Assembly: GCF_014199445.1 (NCBI RefSeq)
Contig: NZ_JACIJS010000002.1
Location: forward strand, 248,001 to 312,000
From: Rubricella aquisinus
GTDB taxonomy: Bacteria > Pseudomonadota > Alphaproteobacteria > Rhodobacterales > Rhodobacteraceae
Direction of reading: 5' to 3'
Length of the DNA: 64,000 nt
Positions 46,884 to 55,344 of this stretch are shown here, one piece after another. The first letter of the stretch is position 1, and each line of letters begins with the position of its first letter. Under the pieces are notes generated by a model. That model was not told where the DNA came from. It searched no databases and worked only from the letters and a program-made list of their open reading frames with translations. Both the position numbers and the translations under genes were made by a program.

Positions 46884-47905
46884 GCCGCGAGCGCCCGCGC
46901 CGCCTTGAACGACACCAGCTTGCGCCGCTTTTGATCCCACAGATCAAGGCTGGCGCAGCGCAGGCTTTCGCGGAATGTGAGGCGGCTGCACTCCACCAAT
47001 TCCTCATGATCGCGCAGCACCTCCCGCAACCGGTAAAACGGAATGCGGCTATAGAGGTGATGCACATGATGGATGCCGATATTGGCAGAGAACCACATCA
47101 GAATAGGCGGCAGATCGTAATGGGAGCTGCCATGCAGCGCGGCCTCATGCAGCTGCCAGTCATCCTCTTCGTCCCAATGGGTCATCTCGAACTGGTGCTG
47201 CACATAAAACAGCCAGACCCCGATAGATGCAGCCACCAACGAGGACGGCAAAAACACCAGAAACAACGCGCCCCAGCCGCCGAAATAGACGATCACGCTG
47301 AGGATCGCCACGATGGCGATATTCGTGCCCATCGCACTAATCCAATATTTGCGCCCCTGCGACATCATCCCGATGGGCAGCCGGTTTTGCAGGATGAACA
47401 GATAGGTCGGCCCCAGCCCGAACATCACGATTGGATGGCGATAGGCGCGATACAAAAACCGCCCAAACCGGGTGCGCTGGTGATATTCCTCAATGGTGAG
47501 CGTCATCACATCGCCAATCCCGCGATGCCCCAGATCACCCGCATGGCTGTGATGGATCGAATGGGTCCGCCGCCACACGTCATAAGGGGTGAGCGTCATG
47601 ACGCCCAGCACCCGCCCGATCCAATCGCTCGCCAAACGGTTGCCCAGAAACGAGCCATGCCCGCAATCATGCTGAATACAAAACAGCCGAAGCAGAAACG
47701 CGCCATTGAGCACGGAAATCAGAAACGCGCCGAGATAGCTGTATTGCACCACGATGCAGGCCAGCACCCAAAGCAGGACAAAGGGGATAAAACTCACCGC
47801 CAGTTCAAAACTGCTGCGCGCGGTGTTCGGATCACGATATTTGGCAAGGACTTTCACCCATTGCTGCGGCGTGCGGGTCGCGCAAGGCGCGGCGGTGTCG
47901 GTCAT
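46880..47905 (-). CDS. membrane fatty acid desaturase
   Basis: The 341-residue di-iron membrane desaturase has histidine boxes H79DCGH83, H115SIHH119 and a late HHVHH, and four or more hydrophobic helices. Such proteins introduce double bonds into acyl lipids or hydroxylate carotenoids; the substrate is not evident. I took ATG 47905 with GAAGGGG upstream, although the frame also offers earlier Met codons (47932, 47977). Confidence 0.9.
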   Translation of the reverse strand: MTDTAAPCATRTPQQWVKVLAKYRDPNTARSSFELAVSFIPFVLLWVLACIVVQYSYLGAFLISVLNGAFLLRLFCIQHDCGHGSFLGNRLASDWIGRVLGVMTLTPYDVWRRTHSIHHSHAGDLGHRGIGDVMTLTIEEYHQRTRFGRFLYRAYRHPIVMFGLGPTYLFILQNRLPIGMMSQGRKYWISAMGTNIAIVAILSVIVYFGGWGALFLVFLPSSLVAASIGVWLFYVQHQFEMTHWDEEDDWQLHEAALHGSSHYDLPPILMWFSANIGIHHVHHLYSRIPFYRLREVLRDHEELVECSRLTFRESLRCASLDLWDQKRRKLVSFKAARALAA

Positions 47906-48008
47906 TTTGCCCCTTCCCGGATAATTACCCATGGGGATAAAGCAACAGTTGCACAAGGCAAGCAAAATGACCTGCACGTCGCGGCTTTTCTCATTTGAGG
48001 GGAACCGG

Positions 48009-48085
48009 TGGTAGGCCCGGCAGGACTTGAACCCGCAACCAAAGCGTTATGAGCGCTCTGCTCTAACCAGTTGAGCTACAGGCCC
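48009..48085 (-). tRNA. tRNA with CAU anticodon, probably tRNA-Ile2
   Basis: A complete cloverleaf of 77 bases with encoded CCA. The acceptor is GGGCCTG pairing with CGGGCCT (two G-U pairs), D arm GCTC/GAGC, anticodon stem GAGCG/CGCTT with loop CTCATAA, and T arm GCGGG/CCTGC with TTCAAGT. The loop and T arm resemble tRNA-Ile(k2C-AU) more than elongator Met, but automated tools often label this type Met. It ends just upstream of the divergent purM. Confidence 0.93.
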
Positions 48086-48169
48086 ACCGTAGGATTGCGA
48101 TACCTAGGGGGATGGACAGGGTCAAGGGGGGCTTGTATCCCTCGGCGCAAAGTAAAACGGAGCCTCCCC

Positions 48170-49216
48170 ATGTCTGACCAGAAACCCGGCCTCACCTATG
48201 CCCAGGCGGGCGTTGATATTGATGCGGGCAATGCGCTTGTGGACCGGATCAAGCCTGCGGCGAAATCCACCAGCCGCCCCGGTGTCGCCTCTGGCCTTGG
48301 CGGATTTGGCGCGCTGTTTGATCTCAAGGCCGCGGGCTATGACGATCCGGTGCTTGTGGCCGCAACCGATGGCGTCGGCACGAAACTGCGTATCGCGATT
48401 GATACCGGATTGCTCGACACGGTTGGGATTGATCTGGTGGCGATGTGCGTCAACGATCTGGTCTGCCAGGGGGCTGAGCCGCTGTTTTTCCTCGATTATT
48501 TCGCCACCGGCAAATTGTCGGTGGATGAGGGTGCGCGCGTGATCGAAGGCATCGCGGAAGGCTGCCGCCAATCCGGCGCCGCTCTCATCGGCGGCGAAAC
48601 CGCCGAGATGCCCGGCATGTACGCCAAGGGCGATTTCGACCTTGCCGGATTTGCCGTGGGCGCGATGGAGCGTGGCACCGCCCTGCCCGATGGCGTGGCA
48701 GAAGATGACGTGTTGCTGGGCCTTGCATCTAAAGGGGTGCATTCCAACGGCTATTCGCTGGTGCGCCGGATCGTGGAGCGCGAAGGACTGGCATGGGACG
48801 CACCCGCCCCCTTTGGCGACGGCCCGCTTGGGGAGGCGCTCCTTGCCCCGACGAAAGTCTATGTCCGCTCTTGCCTTGGCGCGATCCGCACAGGCGGGGT
48901 GCATGCGCTCGCCCATATTACCGGTGGCGGGTTGACGGAGAACCTGCCGCGCGTGCTGCCTGACGGATTGGGAGCAGAGATTGACCTCGACACATGGTCC
49001 CTGCCGCCGGTGCTCGACTGGCTGATCGGGGCGGCAAATATGGATGAGGCAGAGGCGCTCAAAACCTTCAACTGCGGCATCGGCATGATCCTCGTCGTCG
49101 AGCCGTCCCGCGCCATGGCCCTCACGGAGGCACTGACCGGCGCGGGAGAGAGCGTCGCCCAGATCGGGCGCATCACGGCGGGCGACGGCGTGCGCTACTC
49201 GGGCCGCCTGCGGTGA
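48170..49216 (+). CDS. purM: phosphoribosylformylglycinamidine cyclo-ligase (AIR synthetase)
   Basis: The 348-residue ATP-dependent enzyme closes the imidazole ring in purine synthesis. It begins [22 protein letters not shown] and has [40 protein letters not shown] and [16 protein letters not shown], all PurM blocks. ATG 48170 follows CGGAG. It overlaps purN by 4 bases. Confidence 0.97.
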   Translation: MSDQKPGLTYAQAGVDIDAGNALVDRIKPAAKSTSRPGVASGLGGFGALFDLKAAGYDDPVLVAATDGVGTKLRIAIDTGLLDTVGIDLVAMCVNDLVCQGAEPLFFLDYFATGKLSVDEGARVIEGIAEGCRQSGAALIGGETAEMPGMYAKGDFDLAGFAVGAMERGTALPDGVAEDDVLLGLASKGVHSNGYSLVRRIVEREGLAWDAPAPFGDGPLGEALLAPTKVYVRSCLGAIRTGGVHALAHITGGGLTENLPRVLPDGLGAEIDLDTWSLPPVLDWLIGAANMDEAEALKTFNCGIGMILVVEPSRAMALTEALTGAGESVAQIGRITAGDGVRYSGRLR

Positions 49217-49803
49217 CACGGGTCGCGATCCTGATTTCTGGCGGGGGGTCGAACATGCTCTCCCTGCTGGACGCAATGGACCGGGGCGATGTGGCGGCCC
49301 AACCTGCGATGGTGCTGGCCAATCGTCCCGATGCGGGCGGGCTTGCCAAAGCCGCCGCGCGCGGCATCCCGACCGCCTGCGTGGATCACAAGGACTTCGC
49401 CGACCGCGCCTCCTTTGAGGCCGCAGTGCAGGCGGCACTTACCCCCGCAAAGGCGGATATCCTTTGCCTTGCAGGCTTCATGCGCATTCTGACCGCTGAC
49501 TTCATCCGTCCGTGGGAGGGTCGGATGCTCAACATCCATCCGTCCCTGCTGCCGCTGTTCAAGGGGCTGCACACCCACCAGCGCGCGCTTGATGCTGGTG
49601 TCGCGGTGCATGGCTGCACCGTGCATGAGGTGATCCCCGATCTTGATGCCGGACCAATCCTTGGACAGGCCGTCGTACCGGTGGAGTCTGGCGACACGGC
49701 GGACACGCTCGCGGCCAAGGTGCTGGTGCAGGAACACCGCCTCTACCCAGCGGTTTTGGCGCGCTTCGTCGCGGGGGACCGCAGCCCGCTCGCCCTGACA
49801 TGA
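49213..49803 (+). CDS. purN: phosphoribosylglycinamide formyltransferase
   Basis: A 196-residue formyl-THF-dependent GAR transformylase. The N-terminal [16 protein letters not shown], the catalytic region [12 protein letters not shown] with [16 protein letters not shown] (Asn-His pair) and [16 protein letters not shown] with its Asp are conserved. It is translationally coupled both to purM (4-base overlap) and to the TfoX C-terminal domain gene (4-base overlap). Confidence 0.96.
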   Translation: MTRVAILISGGGSNMLSLLDAMDRGDVAAQPAMVLANRPDAGGLAKAAARGIPTACVDHKDFADRASFEAAVQAALTPAKADILCLAGFMRILTADFIRPWEGRMLNIHPSLLPLFKGLHTHQRALDAGVAVHGCTVHEVIPDLDAGPILGQAVVPVESGDTADTLAAKVLVQEHRLYPAVLARFVAGDRSPLALT

Positions 49804-50111
49804 GCGCCATCAGCACCATCCGCAATATGGGCCCAAAAATGGAGGCGCAATTCGCCCGCGCGGGCCTCACCACGGCGGAGGAGCTGCACGCCCTTGGCGC
49901 GGACGAAGCCTATCGCCGCTTGGTCGTAGGCGGGCACAAACCCCATTTCATCGCCTATTGCGCTTTGGTTCTGGGCCTTCAGGATCGGGGCTGGAAAAGC
50001 CTCAGCGACGCGGAGAAACCGGATTTGCGCAAACGGTTCGACGCGATCAAATCCCGCCCTGCCAAATCCGAGCTTGACCAATTCCTCGACGATTTCGGTC
50101 TGGGATCCTGA
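49800..50111 (+). CDS. stand-alone TfoX C-terminal domain protein
   Basis: The 103-residue protein starts ISTIRNMGPKMEAQFARAGLTTAEELHALGADEAYRRLV, which is the TfoX/Sxy C-terminal domain with a helix-hairpin-helix-like fold. The tail is charged. It overlaps purN by 4 bases (ATGA), so it is translated with purine genes. In this genome the N-terminal TfoX domain is a separate gene (17873), 32 kb away. Confidence 0.85.
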   Translation: MSAISTIRNMGPKMEAQFARAGLTTAEELHALGADEAYRRLVVGGHKPHFIAYCALVLGLQDRGWKSLSDAEKPDLRKRFDAIKSRPAKSELDQFLDDFGLGS

Positions 50112-50174
50112 GGCAGATCAAGGCACCGCCCCCTGTGACGCGCTAAGATAAGCGCGCAACCAAAGGAGGACACG

Positions 50175-50540
50175 ATGCTGACAACCACGCGCGTATCTGA
50201 CAACCGGGTCGATCTGGTCTTGGACGGCCCGTTGGATGGCCCCGCCATGGCGGCTGTTCTGGATGATCTGTTGGACAAGACGGACGGGATGGCCCATGGG
50301 CAGGCGCTCTATACCATCACCGATTTCCAGTGGCCCACGGGCGGCGCGCTGCTGGTGGAACTGGCCTATATGCCGCGCCTTTTCGCGCTGATCCACCGGA
50401 TCGACCGTTGTGCGGTGCTCTGTGACACGGATTGGATCAAACGCGCGGCAGAGATCGAAGGCGCCATGATCCCGGGCATCACCATCAAGACATTCGCCCT
50501 GAACGAGGCCGAAGCGGCGGAGATGTGGCTGACCGCGTGA
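50175..50540 (+). CDS. SpoIIAA-like (STAS/SEC14-fold) small protein
   Basis: The 121-residue protein begins LTTTRVSDNRVDLVLDGPLDGPAMAAVLDDL and ends with FALNEAEAAEMWL, the pattern of the SpoIIAA-like (DUF3478) family. No anti-sigma partner gene is nearby, and function is unknown. AAAGGAGG lies 8 bases before the ATG, indicating strong translation initiation. Confidence 0.82.
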   Translation: MLTTTRVSDNRVDLVLDGPLDGPAMAAVLDDLLDKTDGMAHGQALYTITDFQWPTGGALLVELAYMPRLFALIHRIDRCAVLCDTDWIKRAAEIEGAMIPGITIKTFALNEAEAAEMWLTA

Positions 50541-50651
50541 GGGAATGCGGCCCGCAATTCGGTCGGGATGATAGAGCCTGACCCCACCCGCCGAGTGCGG
50601 CTTTTGAGAAGGAAACGAGCAGCCAACGGGACGATCCTGCCGTTGCATTAA

Positions 50652-50882
50652 TCAGTTGGGACACGTTTGAATGATCCAAACAGCCAAACCGAGTGACCCC
50701 AAGAGGGTCGCTGCAAGGACAGTATTAATCAGCAAGGTACGCTGAAATTTCTTTACTCCGACAAGTGCCAGAACAGCCTCTTTCAGCCCGAATTGGTTGT
50801 GCTTTGCAACAAGGTAGATCAGCAGAAACGTTCCGGGCCAAAATACAAGATGTACTGAACCCAAATTTTCGCTGCATGGCAT
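50652..50882 (-). CDS. hypothetical small membrane protein
   Basis: A 76-residue open frame with two hydrophobic helices (about 10-27 VHLVFWPGTFLLIYLVAK and 49-71 LLINTVLAATLLGSLGLAVWII) and a basic loop between them. TAGGAAT lies at suitable spacing before the ATG. The region is more AT-rich than its neighbours. I recognise no family; it could be a recently acquired gene or a chance frame. Confidence 0.45.
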   Translation of the reverse strand: MPCSENLGSVHLVFWPGTFLLIYLVAKHNQFGLKEAVLALVGVKKFQRTLLINTVLAATLLGSLGLAVWIIQTCPN

Positions 50883-51205
50883 AGCTCAAATTCCTAATTC
50901 CTAGCTTGCTTTTCTTAATCATAGCTATGCCGGTTGGTCAACGGGCCACATTCGGGCTCCAAGTAGACCTTCGTTTTTGGTAGAGCGTCTCATACACGGC
51001 CCAAATCCCGGTTTACGGACGAAGCAAGCCTGCGATGTCGGACCCTGCCTAGAATCGAGACGACGGAGCCAGGCACCGCCAGACCGGCCCCCCGGTCCGG
51101 CGATGCCCTCATCACACGCCAAAACAGTTTTGGACCAAAACGGTCATCGGCTCACCAGACAATCAGTCGTCGCACCAACCGGATCTTCATACACCACTCA
51201 CAAAA
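50883..51205. other. gene-free stretch between the small membrane ORF and ndk
   Basis: About 320 bases without a supported gene or RNA. It contains GACCGG-CCCC-CCGGTC (51081-51096), a short GC hairpin of unclear role. Composition changes from AT-rich on the left to GC-rich on the right. Confidence 0.5.
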
Positions 51206-51232
51206 AAAGCCCCGCATCACCTGCGGGGCTTT
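51206..51232 (-). terminator. ndk: rho-independent terminator of ndk
   Basis: AAAGCCCCGCA and TGCGGGGCTTT form a perfect 11-bp stem with a 5-base loop. Read leftward it ends in a run of seven T. It lies 26 bases after the ndk stop. Confidence 0.9.
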
Positions 51233-51258
51233 CCAATGTCTTATCCCGTCAAACCGGT

Positions 51259-51681
51259 TCAGCCGACCAGTTCAAGACCGGAGAAGAAATATGCGATCTC
51301 AACCGCTGCGGTTTCTGCCGCGTCGGAGCCGTGGACGGAGTTCTCACCGATGGAGAGCGCGAATTCCTTGCGGATCGTACCGTCTGCGGCTTCTGCGGGG
51401 TTGGTCGCACCCATCACTTCGCGGTTCTTTGCAATGGCGTCTTCGCCTTCCAGCACCTGCGCCACGATCGGGGCGGAGGACATGAATTCGCACAGTTCGT
51501 CATAGAACGGGCGCTCTTTGTGGACGGCATAGAATTCGCCCGCCTGCGCTTTGGTCAGGTGGATCCGCTTTTGCGCGACGATGCGCAGGCCAGCGGCCTC
51601 GAATTTCGCGTTGATCGCACCGGTCAGGTTGCGGTTGGTCGCGTCGGGCTTGATGATGGAAAAAGTGCGTTGCACGGCCAT
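51259..51681 (-). CDS. ndk: nucleoside diphosphate kinase
   Basis: The 140-residue enzyme balances NTP pools through a phospho-histidine. His117 lies in the signature NSVHGSD, and [12 protein letters not shown] opens the protein. Length and motifs are standard. The gene is monocistronic, with a strong terminator downstream and the divergent ABC-F gene upstream. Confidence 0.97.
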   Translation of the reverse strand: MAVQRTFSIIKPDATNRNLTGAINAKFEAAGLRIVAQKRIHLTKAQAGEFYAVHKERPFYDELCEFMSSAPIVAQVLEGEDAIAKNREVMGATNPAEAADGTIRKEFALSIGENSVHGSDAAETAAVEIAYFFSGLELVG

Positions 51682-51808
51682 GGGTCATACTCCTGTCTGG
51701 GGGCGGCCCGTGGGGGCAACCCGATAAATCCTGCGGGCGCTTAGCACGGGCGCGCGCCGGGATAAAGACACCTTTCGTCTCAGGCAAAACGGCGTTATGG
51801 CAGGCGCC

Positions 51809-53683
51809 ATGTTAACGCTGAATGATATCACCTTCACGCTGGAGGGGCGCAGGCTCTTTGACGGCGCATCCGCGACCATTCCCGCTGGTCATAAAGTCGG
51901 CTTTGTCGGGCGCAATGGCGCGGGCAAAACCACGCTGTTTCGCCTGATCCGGGGGCAATGGGCGCTGGATGGCGGGGAGATCGGCATCCCGGCCCGCGCC
52001 CGCGTGGGCGGCGTGGATCAGGAGGTGCCCGGCTCTCAGGACAGCCTGATCGACATCGTGCTAGCCGCCGATCTGGAGCGCGCGCGCCTGATGGCGGAGG
52101 CGGAGACCGCGACCGATCCCAACCGCATCGCCGAAATTCAGGTGCGGCTGACGGATATCGACGCCCATTCGGCAGAAGCGCGCGCGGCCTCCATCCTTCA
52201 TGGTCTTGGGTTTGACGCGGTGGCACAGCGCCGGGCAGCGGCGGATTTCTCCGGCGGGTGGCGGATGCGTGTAGCGCTGGCTGCCGTGCTCTTTTCCGCG
52301 CCCGACCTATTGCTGCTGGATGAGCCGACGAACTACCTCGATCTTGAAGGCGCGGTTTGGCTGGAAAGCTATATCGCCCGCTATCCGCACACTGCTGTCA
52401 TCATTTCCCACGACCGGGGATTGTTGGATCGGTCCGTGAACGCGATCCTGCATCTCGATCAGCAGAAACTGACCCTCTACACCGGGGGCTATGAAACCTT
52501 CGCTCGCCAGCGCGCCGCGCGCATGGCCGAGCAGGACGCGCAGCGCCGCAAGCAGGAGGACGCCCGCGCCCATATGCAAGCCTTCGTGGATCGGTTCCGC
52601 GCCAAGGCGTCAAAGGCGAAACAGGCGCAATCCCGCCTCAAGATGCTGGAACGGATGGAGCCAGTCGCCGCCACCATCGAGGCGCGCGTCGCCCGCTTCA
52701 CCTTCCCCAACCCGGAGCCGCTGTCGCCCCCGATCATCCGGCTTGACGGCACCTCCGTCGGTTACGGGGACACAACGATCCTCAAATCCCTTGATCTGCG
52801 GATTGATGAGGATGACCGCATCGCGCTTTTGGGCGCCAATGGGCAAGGGAAATCCACCCTTTCCAAGCTGTTGGCCGAACGACTTGAGCCGCAATCGGGG
52901 GATGTAACACGCGCGCGGAAACTGCGCGTTGGCTTCTTTGCCCAGCACCAGCTTGATGAATTGCACGCCGATCAAACGCCATTCCTGCACATTCGCGCGC
53001 TGCGCCCCTTGGAGCCTGTGTCGAAAATCCGCGCGCGTCTGGCTGCGGGTGGCATCCATAACGACATCGCGGATACCGAGGTTGCGCGCCTGTCGGGCGG
53101 GCAAAAGGCGCGGCTTGCGATGATGATCGCGGCGATTGACGCGCCGCACCTTCTGATCCTCGATGAGCCGACGAACCACCTTGATATTGAGAGCCGTGCG
53201 GCTCTTGTCGAGGCGCTTGGCGCGTTTGAGGGGGCGGTGATCCTCGTGTCCCACGATCCCGATCTGGTGAATGCGGTGGCGGATCAGCTTTGGCTGGTCA
53301 AGGACGGCACCGTGCGCCGGTTTGACGGCGATATGGAGGAATATAAACGCCTCCTCCTGTCAGAGCGCGGCTCTGGCGGCTCCAAGGCCGCGAAAGAGCC
53401 GGAGGTGAAGAAAGAGGCGCGCAAGGCCAATGCCGACCGCCGCAAAATCCTCGCCCCCCTGCGTGCGGAATTGGCCAAGGCAGAGGACCGCGTGGCCAAA
53501 CTTGAGCAGATGCGCGACCGGATCGACCTGCGCCTTGCCGATCCGGTGCTCTACAAATCCGCTGATGGGGCGGAATTGGAAGAGTTGCAAAAGAAACGCG
53601 GGGAAATCCTCACCGCCCTCACCCGGGCGGAGAAGATCTGGGAGCAGGTGCAAACCAAGCTGGAAAAGGCGGAACGCGGATGA
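51809..53683 (+). CDS. ABC-F family ATPase (Uup/YheS-like)
   Basis: The 624-residue soluble protein has two ABC domains: the first with GRNGAGKTT and LLLDEPTNYLDLEG, the second with GANGQGKST, LSGGQKARL and LILDEPTNHLDIES. The domains are joined by a charged linker (ARQRAARMAEQDAQRRKQED...), and a C-terminal coiled coil (about 530-620) follows. ABC-F proteins act on ribosomes, usually in rescue or antibiotic protection. An ATG at 51797 is also possible; I prefer 51809 (MLTLNDITF), which matches the family start. It overlaps the marC gene by 4 bases. Confidence 0.93.
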   Translation: MLTLNDITFTLEGRRLFDGASATIPAGHKVGFVGRNGAGKTTLFRLIRGQWALDGGEIGIPARARVGGVDQEVPGSQDSLIDIVLAADLERARLMAEAETATDPNRIAEIQVRLTDIDAHSAEARAASILHGLGFDAVAQRRAAADFSGGWRMRVALAAVLFSAPDLLLLDEPTNYLDLEGAVWLESYIARYPHTAVIISHDRGLLDRSVNAILHLDQQKLTLYTGGYETFARQRAARMAEQDAQRRKQEDARAHMQAFVDRFRAKASKAKQAQSRLKMLERMEPVAATIEARVARFTFPNPEPLSPPIIRLDGTSVGYGDTTILKSLDLRIDEDDRIALLGANGQGKSTLSKLLAERLEPQSGDVTRARKLRVGFFAQHQLDELHADQTPFLHIRALRPLEPVSKIRARLAAGGIHNDIADTEVARLSGGQKARLAMMIAAIDAPHLLILDEPTNHLDIESRAALVEALGAFEGAVILVSHDPDLVNAVADQLWLVKDGTVRRFDGDMEEYKRLLLSERGSGGSKAAKEPEVKKEARKANADRRKILAPLRAELAKAEDRVAKLEQMRDRIDLRLADPVLYKSADGAELEELQKKRGEILTALTRAEKIWEQVQTKLEKAERG

Positions 53684-54300
53684 TGAGTGATCTGGTCCCC
53701 GCCTTCGTCACCCTCTTTGTGATCATTGATCCGATTGGGCTGGCGCCCCTGTTTATTGCACTGACGGCGGGCATGGCAGCCCAGAAACGGCGCGCGATTG
53801 CCCTGCGCGCGGTGCTGATCGCCTTTGGCCTGATCGCGCTCTTTGGCTTTGCGGGGGAGACGATTCTGGATGCAATCGGCATCGGGATGCCCGCGTTCCG
53901 CATCTCGGGCGGGGTGCTGTTGTTCCTGACTTCCCTCGACATGCTGTTTGAGCGGCGCAAGGAGCGGCGGGAGAAAACCGCCGATGCCGAGATCGCGAAT
54001 GATCACGATCCGTCGATCTTTCCCATCGCCCTGCCCCTTTTGGCGGGTCCCGGATCGCTCACCACCATCATTCTGTTGATGAACGAGCATCAGGGCGACG
54101 TGCCGGGCCAATTCATGATGCTGGGCGTGGCTTTATTTGTGCTGACAATTGCCTATGTCCTGTTTCTGGCTGCGGGCATGATCGAGCGTGTTCTGGGCCA
54201 GACGGGGATCAATGTGGTGACAAGGGTTCTCGGCGTGTTGTTGGCCGCCCTGTCGATCCAGTTCATTCTGGACGGGCTTCGGGATGTCGGCCTGATCTGA
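53680..54300 (+). CDS. MarC family integral membrane protein
   Basis: A 206-residue protein with six hydrophobic helices. The N-terminal FVTLFVIIDPIGLAPLFIALT and the later FPIALPLLAGPGSLTTIILL are the two MarC repeats with their P-x-G-P-type turns. Function in the family is unresolved. It is coupled to the ABC-F gene by a 4-base overlap and followed 13 bases later by the retropepsin gene. Confidence 0.92.
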   Translation: MMSDLVPAFVTLFVIIDPIGLAPLFIALTAGMAAQKRRAIALRAVLIAFGLIALFGFAGETILDAIGIGMPAFRISGGVLLFLTSLDMLFERRKERREKTADAEIANDHDPSIFPIALPLLAGPGSLTTIILLMNEHQGDVPGQFMMLGVALFVLTIAYVLFLAAGMIERVLGQTGINVVTRVLGVLLAALSIQFILDGLRDVGLI

Positions 54301-54313
54301 CAGGAGCGATATC

Positions 54314-54892
54314 ATGGGTGAGCCGGATTACGCACGGCTGGTGTTTCTCTCCATCCTTGGGGTGGCGCTGCTGAGCGGGATTTTCGCCTATTATCGTGGC
54401 CGGTTGAGCCAAGGGCTGCAACATGCCGCGATCTGGGGGTTGATCATTCTTGGCGCGACACTCCTGTTCAGCTTTCGCGCGCCGCTCGAACACGCACTGT
54501 TTCCCAATTCCGCCGTCAGCACTGGGGAGCAGATTATCCTGCGCCGGGACGGCTCTGGTCATTTCGTGACGGTGGCGGAGGTGAACGACACGCCCGTCCG
54601 CTTCATCGTCGATACCGGCGCCAGCAGCATCGTGCTCGCCCGACAGGACGCCATGCGCGCCGGGATCGACCCTGCAACGCTCAATTTCAGCGGGCGCGCG
54701 ATGACCGCCAATGGCACGGTGCGCCTCGCCAATGTCGTACTGGACACGATCACGCTCGCCGATCAGACGGATCGCAACGTGTTTGCCACGGTGAATGGGG
54801 GCGAATTGGCCATTTCGCTCCTTGGGATGAGCTATCTCGATCGGTTCAGCCAGATCAACGTGGCGGGTGATGTCATGACCCTGACGCGCTAG
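54314..54892 (+). CDS. membrane-anchored retropepsin-like aspartic protease (TIGR02281 family)
   Basis: A 192-residue protein with two N-terminal membrane helices (about 9-26 and 37-54), then a single retropepsin domain. The catalytic VDTGASS has Asp100, and LLGMSYLDRF forms the C-terminal strand. One active-site Asp per chain means it must dimerise. Such clan AA proteins occur in most alphaproteobacteria, and their substrates are mostly unknown. Its 3' end overlaps the convergent holC gene by 20 bases. Confidence 0.88.
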   Translation: MGEPDYARLVFLSILGVALLSGIFAYYRGRLSQGLQHAAIWGLIILGATLLFSFRAPLEHALFPNSAVSTGEQIILRRDGSGHFVTVAEVNDTPVRFIVDTGASSIVLARQDAMRAGIDPATLNFSGRAMTANGTVRLANVVLDTITLADQTDRNVFATVNGGELAISLLGMSYLDRFSQINVAGDVMTLTR

Positions 54893-55343
54893 AGCGCGCC
54901 TTTTCCACCCATTTGCCACCCTCGCGGGCCCAGAAAACGGCCTCTTTCTGCGCCTGTGTCACTGCCCGCCAATCCTCCCGCGCCTGCGCCACGGCCTCCC
55001 CGTCGCGGTCCTCGAACAGGCGCACGATCATCGCTAAATCATCGGCCTCCGCCGGATCAACGCGCGCGCCATCGGTCAGGAACAGCACATCCGCGCCGTT
55101 GCGCCCCGTGTCGGTGGTCAGCAGCACAGGCTGGTCCGCGTCATGGGGGCCACCTGCAATGCCATGGGGCAGGAAACTGTCCGGCGCATAGGTCCAGAGC
55201 CGCGCATCCAGCCGGGGCAAAGCCTCCGCCATGCCTGCACGCACCAAGGCCCGCTGCCCGCGCGCCAAAACCCGCTCCAACAGCAGGGGGAGCGTGCCAT
55301 CGACACCCTCCTCCCCCAGCCGGTAGAAGCGGATCTCACCCAT
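54873..55343 (-). CDS. holC: DNA polymerase III chi subunit
   Basis: A 156-residue HolC: EIRFYRLGEEGVDGTLPLLLERVLARGQRALVR at the N-terminus, LWTYAPDSFLPHG and QPVLLTTD, then a Rossmann-like end. Chi links the clamp loader to SSB. The ATG at 55343 follows GGAGGG and lies right at the pepA stop, so the pair is translationally coupled, a common arrangement. Confidence 0.92.
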   Translation of the reverse strand: MGEIRFYRLGEEGVDGTLPLLLERVLARGQRALVRAGMAEALPRLDARLWTYAPDSFLPHGIAGGPHDADQPVLLTTDTGRNGADVLFLTDGARVDPAEADDLAMIVRLFEDRDGEAVAQAREDWRAVTQAQKEAVFWAREGGKWVEKARSSASGS

Positions 55344-55344
55344 A

